A stretch of 64,000 nt of DNA from a virus, in the IMG/VR virus record IMGVR_UViG_3300044958_000668, positions 1 through 64,000 of that record. One strand, 5' to 3'. The notes below the pieces were generated by a model. The model ran no database searches. It worked only from the letters and a program-made list of their open reading frames with translations, and was not told the DNA's origin. A program made the position numbers and the translations under genes. Shown here one piece after another: positions 61,561 to 64,000 of this stretch. Numbering within the stretch: position 1 is the first letter of the stretch; each line of letters starts with the position of its first letter.

Positions 61561-62547
61561 TTAACTGCTTAGATTTCTTAGTTCATTCAAGAAGTCATCA
61601 TCAGCCATTGATTCTGTTTCTCCAGAAGTTGGCAACTCCGTTTCAGCGACAGCAACTGCGGCAGCAGCGGGAGCGGGAGCGGAGTCCAAAGGAGCATCTG
61701 TTACCGTTGCTGATGCAACTGTTGCACTCGGAGATGTTTGAAATTCAGTAGGATCAAACCCACTAGAACCAGAGCTATCTTGAACCAACCCAAGATGAAC
61801 TTTAAGCTCATGCTTAAGCTCATCTTCTGGCCTCAAGGCTCTCAGAGATGCAATATCGTGCAAATCTGTCATCCATTTTTCAATTTGATCTGGCTCACCT
61901 AATGGGCTTGGATCTAAGAATTTAGAATCGCTGTAATTAGGATAAGAATCACGACCTGATTGTCGCATCGTTTTGATTAACTTAAAGTCTCTGCCGTTTG
62001 TCGGATGAGTTACATCCCCCAAAGCAGCCTCATTGATCGATTTGTCGCCAACAATCGCTCGAATGATCATCTTGTGTAAAGTTTTACCAACAGACAAGAT
62101 TTTGGGACCAACATTTTCTTCCATCTTTTGAGTCTGCTCATTGAACACAGATCGAACAACAACATTGTAATAGTAACGCTCGATTGGCTTTATCTTTCGA
62201 GCATTTGCCTGCATTTGATTAGCTTCTTCAGGCGACTTCTTTTCCGACTCTTGCCACAGCCAATTATAATATTTGCAAATAGGACAATTATCGCCCTTCC
62301 ATCGTGAACCGTCTAGTTCTTTAGGGCAGTGGCAGCTTTTGTTGTTTACTCTATGAATCCTTGTAGAGCAGTAGAAAGGATTTTTATCCCTGCCAAAAGC
62401 ACTTGCTGGTGCTGGTGGTAGAAGCCTTAAAACTAAGGCCCCATTGCCTTCTGGCATTTTTACAAAGTTTGCAAGATAATCACCTGCTTGTGATTCTGTT
62501 GATAATCGATCATTTTCTGCTTGTAGAGCACCGATGTCTAAAGTCAT
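61561..62547 (-). CDS. T4 gp32-like single-stranded DNA-binding protein
   Basis: The 328-aa product resembles phage gp32: an N-terminal basic segment, an OB-fold-like core GALVLRLLPPAPA, a zinc motif (IHRVNNKSCHCP…NCPICKYY), then an Ala/Pro-rich linker and the acidic tail MADDDFLNELRNLSS. The tail would recruit partner proteins. It binds ssDNA during replication. The tail motif DDDFLNEL is echoed in the N-terminus of the RecA protein downstream. A U-rich terminator and a structured region separate the two genes. Confidence 0.92.
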   Translation of the reverse strand: MTLDIGALQAENDRLSTESQAGDYLANFVKMPEGNGALVLRLLPPAPASAFGRDKNPFYCSTRIHRVNNKSCHCPKELDGSRWKGDNCPICKYYNWLWQESEKKSPEEANQMQANARKIKPIERYYYNVVVRSVFNEQTQKMEENVGPKILSVGKTLHKMIIRAIVGDKSINEAALGDVTHPTNGRDFKLIKTMRQSGRDSYPNYSDSKFLDPSPLGEPDQIEKWMTDLHDIASLRALRPEDELKHELKVHLGLVQDSSGSSGFDPTEFQTSPSATVASATVTDAPLDSAPAPAAAAVAVAETELPTSGETESMADDDFLNELRNLSS

Positions 62548-62686
62548 TTTTGTTCTCCGTAGTTTTTAAAGGTAATGCAACGTTTGTTATAGTTTTCGTT
62601 GCGTGGTTGATTGTTATAAATAGTATCGTCAATAAGGTCAATGGACTTTAGTTATATTTTTATTTTATTTTTAGGTAGGCATCGGT

Positions 62687-63157
62687 TCAGTTTTTAAGGT
62701 CTGGCTCTGATGTTGCGAAACTGCATTCCGCCCCTCCTGCAAAGCCTCCAATAGTTTTCTTTTTGATTTGATTTTTGGCCTTTTCAACGGCTCCAGATTT
62801 TATAGCTTCTAGCTTTTCTTCAGGGGTTGTTGCACCTGTCGCCACTAGTTCCTCGTTTAACTTTTTTCTATTTTCTGCTTGTTGGCCACTTTCTTCTTCT
62901 AAAGCTTTCAGGATCTCTAAATTCTTCTCTAGTTTTTCCATCACTTCTGCATCCTTTTCTGGATTAGGTTCTTTTTTTCGGTATGTAGTAGACAAACCGG
63001 CTTTAGCGGCAGCTTTGCGAGCACGCTCTTGAGAATCTCTTTCGGCCCTTTTCTCCTTTGCCTCTTCACGAATTGCTGACCTGCGTGCCAGAACTCTCCC
63101 CTTGGCTAATTTTTCTCTTTTTTTCTTTTTCTTTTCTTGTTTTTTTAAATTGCTCAT
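62687..63157 (-). CDS. Coiled-coil basic protein (156 aa)
   Basis: It begins MSNLKKQEKKKKKREKLAK, a strongly basic region, continues with a long charged helix (REEAKEKRAERDSQERARKA) and ends near GGFAGGAECSFATSEPD. No recognised family. A nucleic-acid or scaffold role is possible. The start overlaps the end of the next gene by a few bases; 139 bp without a gene lie between its stop and the SSB start. Confidence 0.6.
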   Translation of the reverse strand: MSNLKKQEKKKKKREKLAKGRVLARRSAIREEAKEKRAERDSQERARKAAAKAGLSTTYRKKEPNPEKDAEVMEKLEKNLEILKALEEESGQQAENRKKLNEELVATGATTPEEKLEAIKSGAVEKAKNQIKKKTIGGFAGGAECSFATSEPDLKN

Positions 63158-63159
63158 AT

Positions 63160-63975
63160 TTACCTCACGCTTGGCATGTTGTCGCCAATTACGCCGCTCC
63201 ATTGTAATTTTGAATCTGACTGGTCTTGGATCTGGACACCTCTTTCCCGATCCCCGATTAACTGTGATGTTTCCGTTTTGAAGAACTTATCTGACATTGC
63301 TTGTTTGTTGCCATTATCATCTAAAGTAAAATACTGCATGCCTGCGTATTGATTTCCAGCAGCTTTTTCTTCGTATATTGGATATTTTTTACCCAAAGTA
63401 AACCTAAGACCTCGACGTTTGGCATCTTGTGCTAACCCGTCTATAACAGGATCGAACACCTCGTACCTCAAAGGAGCGTTTTTAAATTGCGACTTGCCTT
63501 TGGGACTAGGTGCTGTAGCCTGTGGGTGTGTTTTTCTAGATGGTGTGTTTTGCGACGATTCGTGTGGGAAAGGCACGCTGGCAGTCTCGGCCCCAGCAAC
63601 CCCAAGCGAATTGATTAAATCAGGATTGGCATCAAGCAAGGCTTTGAGTTGGTCTATGGGATCACTTTGCTCAAGGCTCTCGCCTTTCAACGTTGACCCA
63701 TCATCAAACTTAAACTTCCTATTTTTTATAACAATGCCGTCTTTCGCCTCTCTGAATGTTACGCTTTTTTTCTTAAATTCGCTTATCTCTAAACTTGTAA
63801 CTAGAATACTTCTCCGAGCCAAGAGTGCCATTACTTTGCCAGCTAAATAATCTAATTCCACATCTTCCCACGCCTCACCTACAATTACCATGCCTTCTTT
63901 TGTTTCTTCTTTGTTATATTCTCCACGCTCTATTTCTTCGTGGTAATAGTATACAACTTCGTAACCCATTGACAT
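63160..63975 (-). CDS. Hypothetical phage protein (271 aa)
   Basis: I do not recognise the family. The N-terminal half is beta-rich (GYEVVYYYHEEIERGEYNKE, LARRSILVTSLEISEFKKKS), the middle is Pro/Ser/Ala-rich (NTPSRKTHPQATAPSPKGKS), and the C-terminal part (APLRYEVFDPVIDGLAQDAK, FTLGKKYPIYEEKAAGNQYA) looks like another small domain. No membrane segment. Its stop is 3 bp from the next gene start. Confidence 0.6.
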   Translation of the reverse strand: MSMGYEVVYYYHEEIERGEYNKEETKEGMVIVGEAWEDVELDYLAGKVMALLARRSILVTSLEISEFKKKSVTFREAKDGIVIKNRKFKFDDGSTLKGESLEQSDPIDQLKALLDANPDLINSLGVAGAETASVPFPHESSQNTPSRKTHPQATAPSPKGKSQFKNAPLRYEVFDPVIDGLAQDAKRRGLRFTLGKKYPIYEEKAAGNQYAGMQYFTLDDNGNKQAMSDKFFKTETSQLIGDRERGVQIQDQSDSKLQWSGVIGDNMPSVR

Positions 63976-64000
63976 TTACCTCTTTTACTATTATTTCTCT

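Noticed and set aside
1-64000. Bacterial chromosome or integrated prophage rather than phage
   Set aside because: Metabolic genes and the prkA cassette are bacterial in type, but there are no host housekeeping operons, attachment sites or integrase, and gp32-like SSB, dNMP kinase, phage orphans and coupled gene style run throughout.

Overview
The window reads as part of the genome of a very large tailed (jumbo-type) bacteriophage of a Gram-negative host. Supporting evidence: a T4 gp32-like ssDNA-binding protein next to a RecA/UvsX recombinase, a dNMP kinase, dCMP deaminase, thymidylate synthase and DHFR, dense AT-rich coding with start/stop overlaps, many short orphan proteins, and no ribosomal or central-metabolism operons. 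The Gram-negative host is inferred from a heptose (HldE) gene and lipobox lipoproteins. About 85% of genes lie on the minus strand, so transcription runs mainly from high to low coordinates.

Layout. 1-7.2 kb: DnaJ and GroES-like chaperones, a nucleotide-sugar dehydrogenase, an aldehyde dehydrogenase, an A-type Fe-S carrier, translation factor IF-3 and a ThDP 2-keto-acid decarboxylase. 7.3-20.6 kb: a probable virion protein, dCMP deaminase, methyltransferase, peptide deformylase, ribosomal protein bS21, two GT-B-like proteins with zinc ribbons, a DHH phosphoesterase and many orphans. 20.6-30.9 kb: a Pol III alpha (DnaE) split into two genes, the N-terminal one interrupted by a group I intron inside the PHP motif; a complete tmRNA; a sulfotransferase; a PspC-like protein; a ClpP-like protease. 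31.1-36.1 kb: an uninterrupted prkA-yeaH-spoVR stress-kinase cassette. 36.2-46.6 kb: an accessory region with an HNH protein, a cysteine-cluster lipoprotein, glycosyltransferases, SAM methyltransferases, a sulfotransferase, a YhaM-like exoribonuclease and HldE. 46.7-53.2 kb: nucleotide metabolism (GuaC, DHFR, ThyA, dNMP kinase), a parvulin, a TnsA-like nuclease and a cupin. 53.2-64 kb: a Cys/Gly/PSYDP-repeat protein, a Hel308/Ski2-like helicase, an amidoligase-like protein, RecA, SSB and two unassigned proteins.

Working together. IF-3, bS21, peptide deformylase, tmRNA, ClpP, DnaJ, GroES-like protein and parvulin form a spread-out kit for redirecting host translation, ribosome rescue and protein quality control. 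PrkA-YeaH-SpoVR may reprogramme the host starvation response. The glycan genes suggest remodelling of the host surface or decoration of the virion. Seven unrelated proteins share a short N-terminal Phe/Trp motif resembling the T4 capsid-targeting peptide, which may mark proteins packaged in the head. All functional assignments were made by reading translated sequence, without database searches.
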